From contig NZ_JAOQAH010000017.1 in assembly GCF_025963695.1 (NCBI RefSeq), positions 1 through 60,411 on the forward strand: a DNA stretch of 60,411 nt, in the 5' to 3' direction. Position 1 is the first letter of the stretch. Each line of letters begins with the position of its first letter. Of this stretch, positions 26,651 through 35,447 are shown in pieces. The stretch comes from Segetibacter sp. Its GTDB lineage: Bacteria; Bacteroidota; Bacteroidia; Chitinophagales; Chitinophagaceae. The notes under the pieces were generated by a model. The model was not told the DNA's origin, did not search any database, and saw only the letters and a program-made list of their open reading frames with translations. A program made the translations under genes and the position numbers.

Positions 26651-27904
26651 CTACTTACCGTACTGAATACGATAAATAGTTCCTTTAGCGTCATCAGATA
26701 CATATAGTGAACCATCTGCACCCATGGCTAAACCACAAGGTTTATGTATGTCTTTATCTATCGCAAAACCTTCTGCAAAAATTTGCCATTTACCGGAAGG
26801 CTTACCGTTTTTAAACGGAACAAAGGCTACAAAATAACCTTTTTGTAATTCAGCAGATTTTGCATGGAAAGCAACGAAGGCTCCATCCTGATATTTCTGG
26901 GGAAACTTTTTGCCGCTGTAAAATAACAGACCGTTGGGAGCCAGGTGAGCAGGAAAAGCGACAACAGGATGTAGTGCCTTTTCAGCCCTTGTTTTCTTTC
27001 CATCTCCACCATATTCAGGAGAAAGCACCTTTTTGCCTTGAAACTGGTCGTAATAAACATAAGGCCAACCGCCATTAGAACCTTTGCGCACTTCATACAT
27101 CGTTTCTGCAGGTAGCAGGGATGCTTGTTCTGCGGTATAGTATTGTGGAAACAGGTCGTGTAATTGATCCCTTCCGTGCTCAAGAATAAATAACGAATTG
27201 GTTTTAGTGTTCCAATCAATCCCAACCGAATGTTTGAAGCCGGTTGCATAATGAACTGCATCTTTATATTGTTGGTTCAGCTTATCGGCTTTAAACTGCC
27301 AAATTCCTCCTACAGAATCAAGAAGCGGGCAAGGATTTGGGGCAACTGTAGACGTAGGATCAATAAGACATGCCCCGAGATAAGAGCCGACATTTACATA
27401 AATGTTACCGCTATTGTCTACCGTGATAGACTTCGCATTGTCGCGGTTCCTGTTCACCAGGCCTACAATTATTTTATCCGGCTCGCCTGGGTTAATGACC
27501 TCACCTTTACTATCTAGTTTGTAACGGTAGACATCATCATTTGAAGAGGCGTACAAATAATCGTTCTTAATAAAAATGCCTGTACCAGGATAGTCACCAA
27601 AAGCTGTTTGCTGATCAAACTTTCCGTCTCCGTTTGTATCTTTTAAATAGACAATCCCTTTACCGTCCCTTAATTTAGACAGTTTAACGTATAAACCCCC
27701 TTGCCTGTTTGCGGCCAGGTGACGGGCACCACTAAGACTGTCAAAAATTACAGTTGCAGTAAACCCGGCAGGGAGTTGCATTTTTGAAGCTACAGAACTA
27801 TCAGAAAATTGTATAGCAGATTTGCGGGGAGGAGCAGCAGACACATTAAGTGTTAGTGCAGTTAATCCAATAATAAAACCAGATGTGAAAATTAGTTTTT
27901 TCAT
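26651..27904 (-). CDS. Sorbosone dehydrogenase/PQQ-glucose-dehydrogenase-like beta-propeller protein
   Basis: A 417-residue exported protein (signal peptide ending VSA). Beta-propeller repeats include GARHLAANRQGGLYVKL, VYLKDTNGDGKFD, SITVDNSGNIYVNVGS and CGLAMGADGSLYVSDDAKGTIYRI. The GFKHSVGIDWN and FILEHGRDQL sequences correspond to the soluble aldose/sorbosone dehydrogenase group. It would oxidise sugars or related alcohols in the periplasm with a PQQ-type cofactor. No PQQ biosynthesis gene is in the window, so cofactor and substrate are uncertain. It lies between GH95 and the aldose epimerase, which suggests a link to sugar handling. Confidence 0.78.
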   Translation of the reverse strand: MKKLIFTSGFIIGLTALTLNVSAAPPRKSAIQFSDSSVASKMQLPAGFTATVIFDSLSGARHLAANRQGGLYVKLSKLRDGKGIVYLKDTNGDGKFDQQTAFGDYPGTGIFIKNDYLYASSNDDVYRYKLDSKGEVINPGEPDKIIVGLVNRNRDNAKSITVDNSGNIYVNVGSYLGACLIDPTSTVAPNPCPLLDSVGGIWQFKADKLNQQYKDAVHYATGFKHSVGIDWNTKTNSLFILEHGRDQLHDLFPQYYTAEQASLLPAETMYEVRKGSNGGWPYVYYDQFQGKKVLSPEYGGDGKKTRAEKALHPVVAFPAHLAPNGLLFYSGKKFPQKYQDGAFVAFHAKSAELQKGYFVAFVPFKNGKPSGKWQIFAEGFAIDKDIHKPCGLAMGADGSLYVSDDAKGTIYRIQYGK

Positions 27905-28077
27905 ATAGCGTTTAAAAGGTAAAAGCAGATTACAAGAAGTTTTTTAATTAATCCAAATGCCTCAATTATTTGTTTAAGCATTCGTTTTCAAAAATAAGGT
28001 TTCAATCAACGCAAAAAATGATTTGTCCCGGATCATAATGTTATAACGCGCCAACCTTATAAACAAACGGCATTAAA

Positions 28078-28112
28078 CAAAAAATGTATGGAAGAACTTC
28101 CCATACATTTTT
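28078..28112 (-). terminator. Intrinsic terminator after the aldose epimerase gene
   Basis: AAAAATGTATGG (28080-28091) pairs with CCATACATTTTT (28101-28112) around an AAG/CTT inner stem. On the minus strand the hairpin is followed by a T-rich tail. It lies about 30 bp after the stop of the gene at 28143. Confidence 0.8.
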
Positions 28113-28142
28113 GTTGTAAATGTTATTTTATCACACACCTTA

Positions 28143-29309
28143 TTATTTCTCTAATATCACTTTATACTTTGTTGTTGTGTGGTATTTTTCTCCTGGTTTT
28201 AAAATTGTTGAAGGAAAATTAGGCCGGTTAGGAGAATCCGGAAAGTGCTGAGTCTCTAAACACATTGCCGCATGTTTTTGAATGGGCGTACCAGAACTGG
28301 TCTTAATAGTGCCGTCTAAAAAGTTTCCCGAATAAAACTGAATACCGGGCTCCGTGGTGTATACTTCCAGCTTTCTGCCGCTTGATGGATCAGATAAAGT
28401 AGCAACAAGATCCATTGAACCCATTTGGTGGTTTAAAACCCAGTTGTGGTCGTAGCCACCGGGTACAGAACTAATACGTTCACCTACGGTGTGAGGTGCT
28501 GTAAAATCAAACGGGGTTCCCTTAACCGGCTTTAGCTCTCCGGTAGGAATTAGAGTGGTATCAACAGGAGTATACCTGTCAGCATCAATTTTTAATGAAT
28601 GATCCAGTATGGTATTCTTTGCATCACCCGTTAAATTCCAATAACTGTGATTGGTAAGGTTTACCGGAGTTGCCTTGTCTGTGTCGGCTTCGTAATCAAT
28701 AGTTAGTTCATCGTCTTCAGACAACGAGAATCTTACCATAACTTTTAGGTTGCCGGGGTAACCTTCCTCACCGTCTTTACTTAAATAATTCAGCGTCAGC
28801 GCCGGGGTTGCACTATCTATCGGTGCAGCGTCCCATACTACTTTATCAAAACCTTTTAAGCCTCCATGTAATGCATTTTTGCCGTTGTTAGTTGCAAGGG
28901 TGTACACTTTACCATCAAGTGTAAACTTGCCGTTTGCAATACGATTTCCATAACGGCCAACAGTTGCTCCGAAATAAGGGGGCTTGGCAAGATACCCTGA
29001 CAATTCTTCGAAGCCGAGCATAATGTTGCTACTAGCACCGCTTTTAGCAGGGGTAACAAACGAAGTGATGGTGCCGCCATAATTGGTGATTTTTACCTGT
29101 ACTCCTTTTTCGTTGGTTAGAGTATAGAGGAAAACTTTTTTACCATCGGTTTCGCCCCAATCTGATTGTTGAATTCCTGCTTTAGAAACTTTCGTGGAAG
29201 AAGAGTCAGAAGCATTGTTAGATTCCGAATTGCTACTGTTATTGCCGCAGGATGTAAATACTCCTGCCATCAAAATGCCTAGTGCTGAATTGACCACAAT
29301 TTTTTTCAT
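28143..29309 (-). CDS. galM: Aldose 1-epimerase (mutarotase) lipoprotein
   Basis: A 388-residue galactose mutarotase. The lipobox FTSC (Cys21) and a Ser/Asn-rich linker place it in the periplasm or on the outer membrane. GRYGNRIANGKF (about 118-129), NALHGGLKG (His148), NLTNHSYWNLTG (His221, catalytic acid), GGYDHNWVL and PGIQFYSGNFLDG are the family motifs. The C-terminal ETQHFPDSPN region supplies the catalytic-base neighbourhood. It equilibrates alpha and beta anomers of free aldoses outside the inner membrane, consistent with extracellular polysaccharide breakdown. It has its own terminator and ends this minus-strand group. Confidence 0.93.
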   Translation of the reverse strand: MKKIVVNSALGILMAGVFTSCGNNSSNSESNNASDSSSTKVSKAGIQQSDWGETDGKKVFLYTLTNEKGVQVKITNYGGTITSFVTPAKSGASSNIMLGFEELSGYLAKPPYFGATVGRYGNRIANGKFTLDGKVYTLATNNGKNALHGGLKGFDKVVWDAAPIDSATPALTLNYLSKDGEEGYPGNLKVMVRFSLSEDDELTIDYEADTDKATPVNLTNHSYWNLTGDAKNTILDHSLKIDADRYTPVDTTLIPTGELKPVKGTPFDFTAPHTVGERISSVPGGYDHNWVLNHQMGSMDLVATLSDPSSGRKLEVYTTEPGIQFYSGNFLDGTIKTSSGTPIQKHAAMCLETQHFPDSPNRPNFPSTILKPGEKYHTTTKYKVILEK

Positions 29310-29572
29310 TTTATTTTTTTAATGTTATCCTTTCTTACTGTGTCAACTTTTACAATCGTTATTACAGTAACTTTTTTAGAATGCTAAAGTAAATTAAGTT
29401 AGCTATCCAAGTATTAATAAGTTGAATGGATTATTAAGCAGTAGTGGGATTATTAAATTAACCAGACGAACAAAACACATGGGATCGATGCATCGCAAAT
29501 TATCGCACCTTAGCAAGCACCGGTTGGCAGTCAGACGAAGCCAACGAAATTTGGTATGCACAATATAGTCTC

Positions 29573-29865
29573 GCGGTTTGATTTCTTTTTTCATACAAAC
29601 ACCCCGTTTCATGATGTTGCTTTTATTGCAGGCATTTCGCTTCATCGGGTACAAAATTAGTTCCCCTTTTCTCTTATGGTCCTATGGCAGGTCGGGCAAA
29701 CGCGGTGGCTTGCTGAGCTGTTGTGGGTCGCCGACTAACTGGCATGCACCGATGTGATCGCAGTTTTAGATTTCTTTTTGGTACAAACTCCGGTTCCGTG
29801 ATGTTGCTTTAGTTGCGACGCATTTCGTTCATCGGTAGAAATCTGGTTCAGCTTTTTTTCTATGT
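29573..29865. repeat. Diverged tandem repeat of about 105 bp in a 732-bp gene-free gap
   Basis: The gap 29310-30041 has no credible gene. Segment 29573-29677 and segment 29757-29865 are imperfect copies in the same orientation. Shared blocks are GATTTCTTTTT, TACAAAC, TGATGTTGCTTT, GCATTTCG and TTCATCGG. The second copy includes GTTGCGACGC, which links it to the GTTGyGTC repeat family. An 83-codon frame on the minus strand (29403-29654) is made from this repeat and is not supported as a gene. Confidence 0.6.
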
Positions 29866-29956
29866 TGCTGCACACGATTTAATTGCGCGGGTAAAAATTA
29901 CAGGTGCGCCGGGGCACGTCAAGACTCGGGAAGGAGGTGGAACAATGGTTTGCCCT

Positions 29957-29979
29957 AGAAGTGAGTGACACAACAATGT
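29957..29979 (-). repeat. Solo arm of the GTTGyGTC repeat family
   Basis: The segment contains GAAGTGAGTGACACAAC followed by AATG, the reverse complement of the core GTTGTGTCACTCACTT seen at 5320 and 45432. Only one arm is recognisable here. Confidence 0.65.
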
Positions 29980-30041
29980 TTCATTAAAAAACAAATGCCT
30001 GCAAACAAAACTGTTTTTTACTTTAATAAAACAATGGCAGA

Positions 30042-30494
30042 CTAGGCGAGGCTCGCTTCTCTTAGAACAAAATTCGATTTTTCGACTCTCTCACTTTTTG
30101 GTTTGCCAAGTATAGTAATGGCAAGTTTAATAATTTTACATAGCTCTCTAAACGAAGCAGGCTTAACAATATAAAACGAGGCCCCATAGGTGTAGGCGTC
30201 GTCTATATCTTTCATATTCTTGGAGGTCGAGTAAATAATAATGGGCGTGTTTGGAAGCAAATCAAGATTAAAAATATCTTTTAAACAATTGATCCCGTTT
30301 TTGAGGGGCATATTTAAATCAAGGAAAACAAGGTCTGGTTCAACACTCGTTTTAATATGCCTGAGGGCAGCTATACCATCAATAACATGAGTGCATTGGC
30401 CCGAAGGAAGGATATCCAAAATGGCCTCGGTTAACAATAATGCATCGTCTTTGTCATCGTCAGCTATCAGAATATTTATGCGGGAATCTTGCAT
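30042..30494 (-). CDS. Single-domain response regulator (CheY/Rcp1-like)
   Basis: A 150-residue receiver-only protein. The acidic pocket is ADDDKDD (about residues 11-17), the phospho-acceptor is Asp59 in FLDLNMP, the switch Ser/Thr is in YSTS (about 89-91) and the conserved Lys is Lys111 in VKPAS. There is no output domain, as in regulators acting on a partner protein, such as Rcp1-type partners of phytochrome or hybrid kinases. No histidine kinase is encoded nearby. A good -7 box and a TA repeat lie directly upstream. Confidence 0.9.
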   Translation of the reverse strand: MQDSRINILIADDDKDDALLLTEAILDILPSGQCTHVIDGIAALRHIKTSVEPDLVFLDLNMPLKNGINCLKDIFNLDLLPNTPIIIYSTSKNMKDIDDAYTYGASFYIVKPASFRELCKIIKLAITILGKPKSERVEKSNFVLREASLA

Positions 30495-30526
30495 TTTTAA
30501 AATAGTATTGGTTTAAAATACAGGGG

Positions 30527-30568
30527 CAAAAGTAGGCTATTCATATTATATATATATATATATAATAT
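30527..30568 (-). promoter_or_regulatory. Promoter -7 element of the response regulator with a (TA)9 tract at the -33 region
   Basis: On the minus strand TACTTTTG (30527-30534) matches TAnnTTTG. No TTG lies at the proper distance; instead a perfect 26-base AT palindrome with nine TA units (30547-30564) covers that region (30543-30568). Repeat-number changes could alter the spacing or bending of this promoter. Confidence 0.45.
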
Positions 30569-30782
30569 AGAAAACATTTTGATTAAAATGCGATTTTACG
30601 ATGTACAATTGCAAAAAAAGAGCTTACTGGCAACAAGAAATTTTCTTTATTGCTCTATTAGAAGTGACATTATGTAAAGTAACATTGAACATTTTCAATA
30701 ACAAACTTTTATCGTCAAGATTTAAACCTGCATACAACTATTTTAGTCTTAATTCCGTTTACTATTAAAAAAGGCAGCTCAA

Positions 30783-31052
30783 GTGAAATTCTTTTCCCAT
30801 ATTAAAATTGTTGACCAACACCTGGCGCGTTATACTTTTTCAGTTTCGCATGACTCTCATTCGACTTTTAAAATTACTCCCATTCAAACTTGTCCGCCCT
30901 CTGATGAATTCCATTTACCTTCTTTTACTATTGTACTAAAAGACGGCGAATGGTTAACGCCCCCTGCATCAGAATTAGGAAAAATGCCCCCGAATCTGCT
31001 GAACGAATTATTAATAAATCTGGAGAAGAAAATTTCTGGAGTGATGGCTTAA
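30783..31052 (+). CDS. Small hypothetical protein
   Basis: An 89-residue frame starting with GTG. I recognise no domain. It has no signal peptide or membrane segment. The C-terminal part (MPPNLLNELLINLEKKISGV) looks helical. It stands alone on the plus strand between the response regulator and the broken glycosidase, with 288 bp upstream. The frame composition looks protein-like, but it could be spurious. Confidence 0.5.
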   Translation: MKFFSHIKIVDQHLARYTFSVSHDSHSTFKITPIQTCPPSDEFHLPSFTIVLKDGEWLTPPASELGKMPPNLLNELLINLEKKISGVMA

Positions 31053-31086
31053 ACAAGTGAATTTTTTGAAATAATCCCTGCCCATA

Positions 31087-32333
31087 TTATTCGTCCCAAT
31101 TTTTGTCGGGCACCTCCTTTAAAGTTTTTGCAGCTTTTATTACATCCTGCAAGTCAACGGGATCCGAAAATGGATCGTCATCAAGCATGGTTACCCTGTT
31201 TAGCTTTTTCTGCCATTTATGCAATTCTTTTATGTAAGGCAGATACAAGTGTCTTGTCAGGTCGTCTCCCACAGGAACGATGTCTGCAAGGCCGTTGTGC
31301 AGCCATTTTCCTGTGTGCCAGTCGGGCATATCCACAGCAGGAAATAAACAAATTCCATGCAGGTCCATTCCTTTATCCACAGCAGCTAAAGCCTCTTCCA
31401 TCACATCTTTAGCCACGGACCCCTGCCTTTGTTCATGCCGCTTGTTTCGCCAATTACCATTGGTCTTCCATATCTTGCCCAGACTAGTTGCAATAGATCG
31501 CATAGAGGTAGTATACGGTCATCGCCCGATACCAACGCAGCGTGTGGCCCGTGTTCGCGATATTCCATTTGGCCAAAAGAGTAATTATTAGGACCAGCAA
31601 TATCTAATATTTCCGGAGCGCCTCCCAACTCCGGATGTTCTTTACCATATAAAAAATCCCAGGCCAGAAAAGTATCAACATAGGTTTCATGCCACGCCGC
31701 AGCTTCCTGTTCCGGACAATTGATTGGCGCCACTACATTTACTAAAGGATCAAAATGCACCATTCGTGCAGCTGGTTCAACCTCTCTTATCGCGTTTACT
31801 GAGGCTATTGCCGCTTTACATAAATTGAGTCTGAATTTAAACCTGTCTTCCTTAGCTTTTGCATACGGAGCCACCCATCCCCATTCCCCGCCGCAAAAGG
31901 CAAAAAAAGTGATTTCATTTATTGGCGAAAAGAAGTAAGGCGAACTTGTTCGGCCTACTATGTACTTAGCAGCAGCTTTACTATACGCAGCGAAGCGTTG
32001 CACAAATTCCTCAGAAAAAGCATCAAGATCGTCGGGATAACCGTAATGGCACAGTTCCCAAATCACAGCAATTTTTTGTTCGTTAGCTGCTGATATCATC
32101 GGATCTATGCCCGAAAAATCATACTCTCCCTTTTTATCTACCAGAGGCCACAATATTCCTTCACGTGCTACTCCTATACCCAGCTTGTGCAACATTTTAT
32201 AGTCGGCAGATACGTACTTATCGTGCTGGGTTTCCTTAACCAGGTTTCTTCGGTTCCTGTCCCTCCATAAGAAAGTTGAACATTCAAATCCCGAAAGAAA
32301 AAAGGTTGGGAAAATGCCTGGTCTTTCAGCCAT
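31087..32333 (-). pseudogene. GH1-like (clan GH-A) glycosidase with a frameshift
   Basis: Two overlapping minus-strand frames, 32333-31401 and 31503-31087, form one protein of about 415 residues. The N-terminal part has the acid/base site SPINEITFF (Glu140) and the nucleophile site PMVIGETSG (Glu296) of clan GH-A beta-glucosidase-like enzymes. The continuation AKDVMEEALAAVDKGMDLHG is in another frame. The break is at the four-C run at 31420-31423 (G4 on the coding strand); one extra G would restore the reading. It is therefore either a recent inactivation, a sequencing error in a homopolymer, or phase variation. No signal peptide is seen. Confidence 0.8.
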
Positions 32334-32460
32334 CCATTGCTTTTAATATAGGTTATCTTCTAATTTTTTATCAGCGGATATTTTAAAAATCTATGTTGGA
32401 AATTACAAAGCTAAATATGCAATTGATGAGTAACCAGAAGAAGCCGGGGTACACATTTAA

Positions 32461-32937
32461 TTAGCGGGATGTGAGCTTTGCATCAACAGCTTTTGGCTTA
32501 AGTGTATTAATCGCATCTTTGAGTTTCATCACCTGGTCGTCGGACAGCTTACCCTGTAGATAAACAATACTGTCTTTAGTAATTGCTTCCATACCGGGAT
32601 AGTCCTTAAGAAGGCTATCTACGCCCTGCTTTAATTGCTGGTCTGTACCAATTACAACAGGGGCAATGACTATATTGTTTTTTACTTCTTTTACTCCGAA
32701 TGTCTCCTTTGCTGTCTTTTCGATTTTATCTTTTGACATTGGGGTTGCACATTCGCCACTCAGGGTAACTACACCTTTATCTACCGTAAACCTCACCCCT
32801 GCGAAATCTTTTTGCTCCTTCGTTGTGGCAAGAAGATCAGCTTTTATGGTAGTGTCCTTTGGAGTACATCCGGCCAGCAAGATTATAGCCATAAAAATGG
32901 AAGCTGTAAATACGGATTTATAGTTGATCAATTTCAT
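32461..32937 (-). CDS. BON-domain lipoprotein
   Basis: A 158-residue protein from the ATG at 32937, which starts directly before the signal sequence; an upstream ATG at 32976 would add 13 residues. The lipobox is LLAGC followed by TPKD. Two BON-like modules follow: VRFTVDKGVVTLSGECATPMSK, recognisable by VVTLSGE, and the second ending DSIVYLQGKLSDDQ. BON proteins bind membranes or phospholipids and are often stress-related (OsmY-like). It lies near DUF421 and YtxH genes, which fits an envelope-stress group. Confidence 0.85.
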   Translation of the reverse strand: MKLINYKSVFTASIFMAIILLAGCTPKDTTIKADLLATTKEQKDFAGVRFTVDKGVVTLSGECATPMSKDKIEKTAKETFGVKEVKNNIVIAPVVIGTDQQLKQGVDSLLKDYPGMEAITKDSIVYLQGKLSDDQVMKLKDAINTLKPKAVDAKLTSR

Positions 32938-33000
32938 GATTATCTTATGAATTGCGGTTTTCAAATTCCTATTCACATTAGTCGCAAAAATTGCTGATAC

Positions 33001-33939
33001 TTATTCCTTGTAAATTCCAACGCCCTGTTCTCCATCTGAGGTTCTCCATGCCCGGTGCATCCTTTCTGAATTAAATTCAAATGTGAAGTTTCCCTCGGGG
33101 TCTACTGCAATTATTCCCATATCTCCCTGCGCATCTTTCAGCTCTTCTTTTATCAGGTAATTGCATGCTTCTTTTAAATTCAGCCCCTTGTATTGCATAA
33201 TTGCAGAGACATGAAAAGCAGCGACATTTCGAATAAGTACTTCACCATCACCAGTAGAGGAAACTGCGCAAGTTTTATTATTTGCGTAAGAACCAATGCC
33301 GATAATTGAGCTGTCACCTATTCGTCCCGGCACTTTATTCTCCGTACCTCCGGTAGATGTTGCTGCTGCAACATTCCCGTCTTTATCAACAGCAACGGCG
33401 CCAACGGTGCCGTGCTCTTTTCTTCGAACCTGGTATTCTCCGGCTTGTTCTATACTGTTTGCTTCCTCTTCGGTCGCTGATAAATATTGTTCGTATGCAT
33501 GGTCAGTAATAAAATAGGCCTCGGGCATCAGGCGCAGGTGCATTTTCTGTGCAAATTCCAAGGCACCCATATCTCCAATGTAAATGTGTTTTGTTTTTTC
33601 CATGATGGCTCTTGCCAGCGTAACCGGGTTTTTTACGTTCTTCACAATAGCAACCGCGCCTGACTTCATTGTCTTTCCATCCATAATTGAAGCGTCCATT
33701 TCCACCTCTGCTTTTTCATTTAGAGCTGAACCTCTTCCCGAATTAAACAAGGGGTTGTCTTCAAGGTAATTTACTGCCGCTTCCACTGCATCCATTGCAG
33801 TTCCGCCAGCCTCTAATATACCGTAACCAGTATCTGCGGCTTCACGCAACCCTTGTTTATAACTGTCGATGTTCTTTTTAATAAATGCTGAATCTGGTCC
33901 AGCCCCGCCATGTACTAGTATTGTTAGTTTGCCCATCAA
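33001..33939 (-). CDS. Isoaspartyl peptidase/L-asparaginase (Ntn hydrolase)
   Basis: A 312-residue plant-type asparaginase. The precursor is expected to cleave itself before Thr178 in KEHGTVGAVAVD, giving alpha and beta subunits. Other family sites are LVHGGAG near the start, GRGSALNEKAEVEMDASIMDG, and PGRIGDSSIIGIGSYA and STGDGE in the beta part. No signal peptide is visible, so it is cytoplasmic. It removes isoaspartyl dipeptides from damaged proteins or hydrolyses asparagine. Two adjacent ATGs (33939 and 33936) are possible starts. Confidence 0.93.
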   Translation of the reverse strand: MMGKLTILVHGGAGPDSAFIKKNIDSYKQGLREAADTGYGILEAGGTAMDAVEAAVNYLEDNPLFNSGRGSALNEKAEVEMDASIMDGKTMKSGAVAIVKNVKNPVTLARAIMEKTKHIYIGDMGALEFAQKMHLRLMPEAYFITDHAYEQYLSATEEEANSIEQAGEYQVRRKEHGTVGAVAVDKDGNVAAATSTGGTENKVPGRIGDSSIIGIGSYANNKTCAVSSTGDGEVLIRNVAAFHVSAIMQYKGLNLKEACNYLIKEELKDAQGDMGIIAVDPEGNFTFEFNSERMHRAWRTSDGEQGVGIYKE

Positions 33940-34073
33940 TCGTTTTTTATCATTTAAAAAATACGCTATTTGCCTTTACCCCTCCCGTTTTTCAATGTTT
34001 TAATTCGACTTGAAGAGTATAGTATTTATAGAAAAGGAAGCCAAACTGCTAGAAGTTCACTACTCACCTCTCA

Positions 34074-34751
34074 CTATTTTATCGAATTCTCCCACCGCTC
34101 ATTCTTACAGTTCGTACAGATCTCCGAGTTAGGATTGTCCCTTTTCTTTTTGCCACAACCCCAACACACCTTTTCTCCTCCGTCAGGCTGCGCTTCCGAA
34201 AATTCTCTATCATACCCAGGCAGGATGCAAAGTCCGCAACCGGGGTTTTCCTCCTTCACCAAACTAAACGTCCCGTTTGCCTCGATATAAACCCTTTTTA
34301 CCTCTCCAAGATGCCTGTAGCCTTTTGACCGAAGTTCTGCAAACAAACGATCTACGGTTACAAGAGTTCCCTTCATTTTCTTTAGGTCGAGTACCCCGTC
34401 GTTTGCTAAAATGGTAAGGCTATCTTCTATCGCGGCTTCCGTTTTTTCGTTGCGGAAAGCAATTGCCGCCAGCAACCTTCCCACTCCGACTACTACCGCT
34501 GCAATAACAAAAGCGGGCAATATACCCATGTCAGCAGTCTCAAGAGGAACCCCGATAGCAGCAGCTAATGTAAATAAGGCGACCACTTCAATACGGTTAA
34601 TTTGAGCCGCCATTCGTTTTCCAAACAAATGCATACTAAAAACAAGAAGCAGAAAGAAAACGGTAGTTCTGATTAGCAGTTCAATAAAAAACTCAGGCGG
34701 CGCTTCGCCAAAAAGAATTCTATGCCAATCGGTAATTTTTATTTCCTTCAT
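34074..34751 (-). CDS. DUF421 (YetF-like) membrane protein with C-terminal zinc ribbon
   Basis: A 225-residue protein. Three N-terminal membrane helices (about residues 22-100) precede the soluble YetF domain (about 105-170, with LTILANDGVLDLKKMK and YRHLGEVKRVYIE). Residues 196-215 form a CxxC-x12-CxxC zinc ribbon (CWGC and CTNC). Proteins of this family sit in the cytoplasmic membrane and are linked to sporulation or stress in Firmicutes; the function here is unknown. It is 9 bp downstream of a paralogue with the same layout, and the two are surely co-transcribed. Confidence 0.85.
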   Translation of the reverse strand: MKEIKITDWHRILFGEAPPEFFIELLIRTTVFFLLLVFSMHLFGKRMAAQINRIEVVALFTLAAAIGVPLETADMGILPAFVIAAVVVGVGRLLAAIAFRNEKTEAAIEDSLTILANDGVLDLKKMKGTLVTVDRLFAELRSKGYRHLGEVKRVYIEANGTFSLVKEENPGCGLCILPGYDREFSEAQPDGGEKVCWGCGKKKRDNPNSEICTNCKNERWENSIK

Positions 34752-34760
34752 AATTTTTAA

Positions 34761-35447
34761 TTATTTTCCTATGATTGCTTTCGTCCAGTTATTTCTACCA
34801 CAATTGCTGCAGTTATCAGCCGCTTCCTTTTGTACAAGCCCGCAAAAAGTACAGGCTTTTCCGTTGTCTGCCGTTTCCTCGTAGCTGTCTATCAAAGTGC
34901 GGTCAACTTGGGGGTAAATCGGCAGACCTGGTTTCGGCTCTTGCTCATACACCGAGAAAAGACCGTAGCCCTCCATATACAGCCGCTTTATTCTACCCAG
35001 GTTATAGATATTTTTGCTGCGCAACTCCTCAAATACCTGCTGATTTGTAATCTTTGTGTTGCGTAATTCGTCTCTATTAAGAACTCCGTCAGTTATCAGT
35101 GTGATTGTTCTTCCCTGTATGGCCTTTTCGACGCCTGAATTTTTAAAACCAATCCAGTTAAGCCCTCTTAGCAGAAGCAGCGTTACAAATAACACTAAGA
35201 TGCCCCAGGTTATTCCCCTGTCTGGTATTTGCATAGCAGGGGCTACTATAGCACCCATCATCACCATTACCGATAGCTCGATAATAGAATGCATACCATT
35301 CATTCGTTTACCCATAAAACGCATGATCAGCATAGCACATAAATACATAATCAGGGCACGTACAAAAACTTCGACTAAATATTCGGGCGGTTGTTGGCCA
35401 AATAAAATGCGTTTTATATCAGCAAGATGTATTTGCTCTTTTTTCAT
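34761..35447 (-). CDS. DUF421 (YetF-like) membrane protein with C-terminal zinc ribbon, paralogue
   Basis: A 228-residue paralogue of the next gene downstream. Both start with a short amphipathic segment ending RILFGxxPPE, then three membrane helices with FMGKRMNGM, then the soluble domain with RTITLITDGVLNRDEL and NLGRIKRLYMEGYGLFS. The C-terminus has C199/C202 and C213/C216, again a zinc ribbon. The shared layout suggests an old tandem duplication and possibly a heteromeric complex. The function is unknown. Confidence 0.85.
   Translation of the reverse strand: MKKEQIHLADIKRILFGQQPPEYLVEVFVRALIMYLCAMLIMRFMGKRMNGMHSIIELSVMVMMGAIVAPAMQIPDRGITWGILVLFVTLLLLRGLNWIGFKNSGVEKAIQGRTITLITDGVLNRDELRNTKITNQQVFEELRSKNIYNLGRIKRLYMEGYGLFSVYEQEPKPGLPIYPQVDRTLIDSYEETADNGKACTFCGLVQKEAADNCSNCGRNNWTKAIIGK

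Noticed and set aside
29403..29654. 83-codon minus-strand frame (MYPMKRNACNKSNIMKRG...)
   Set aside because: It consists of the diverged tandem repeat and has no recognisable domain or signal; the second repeat copy does not keep the frame.
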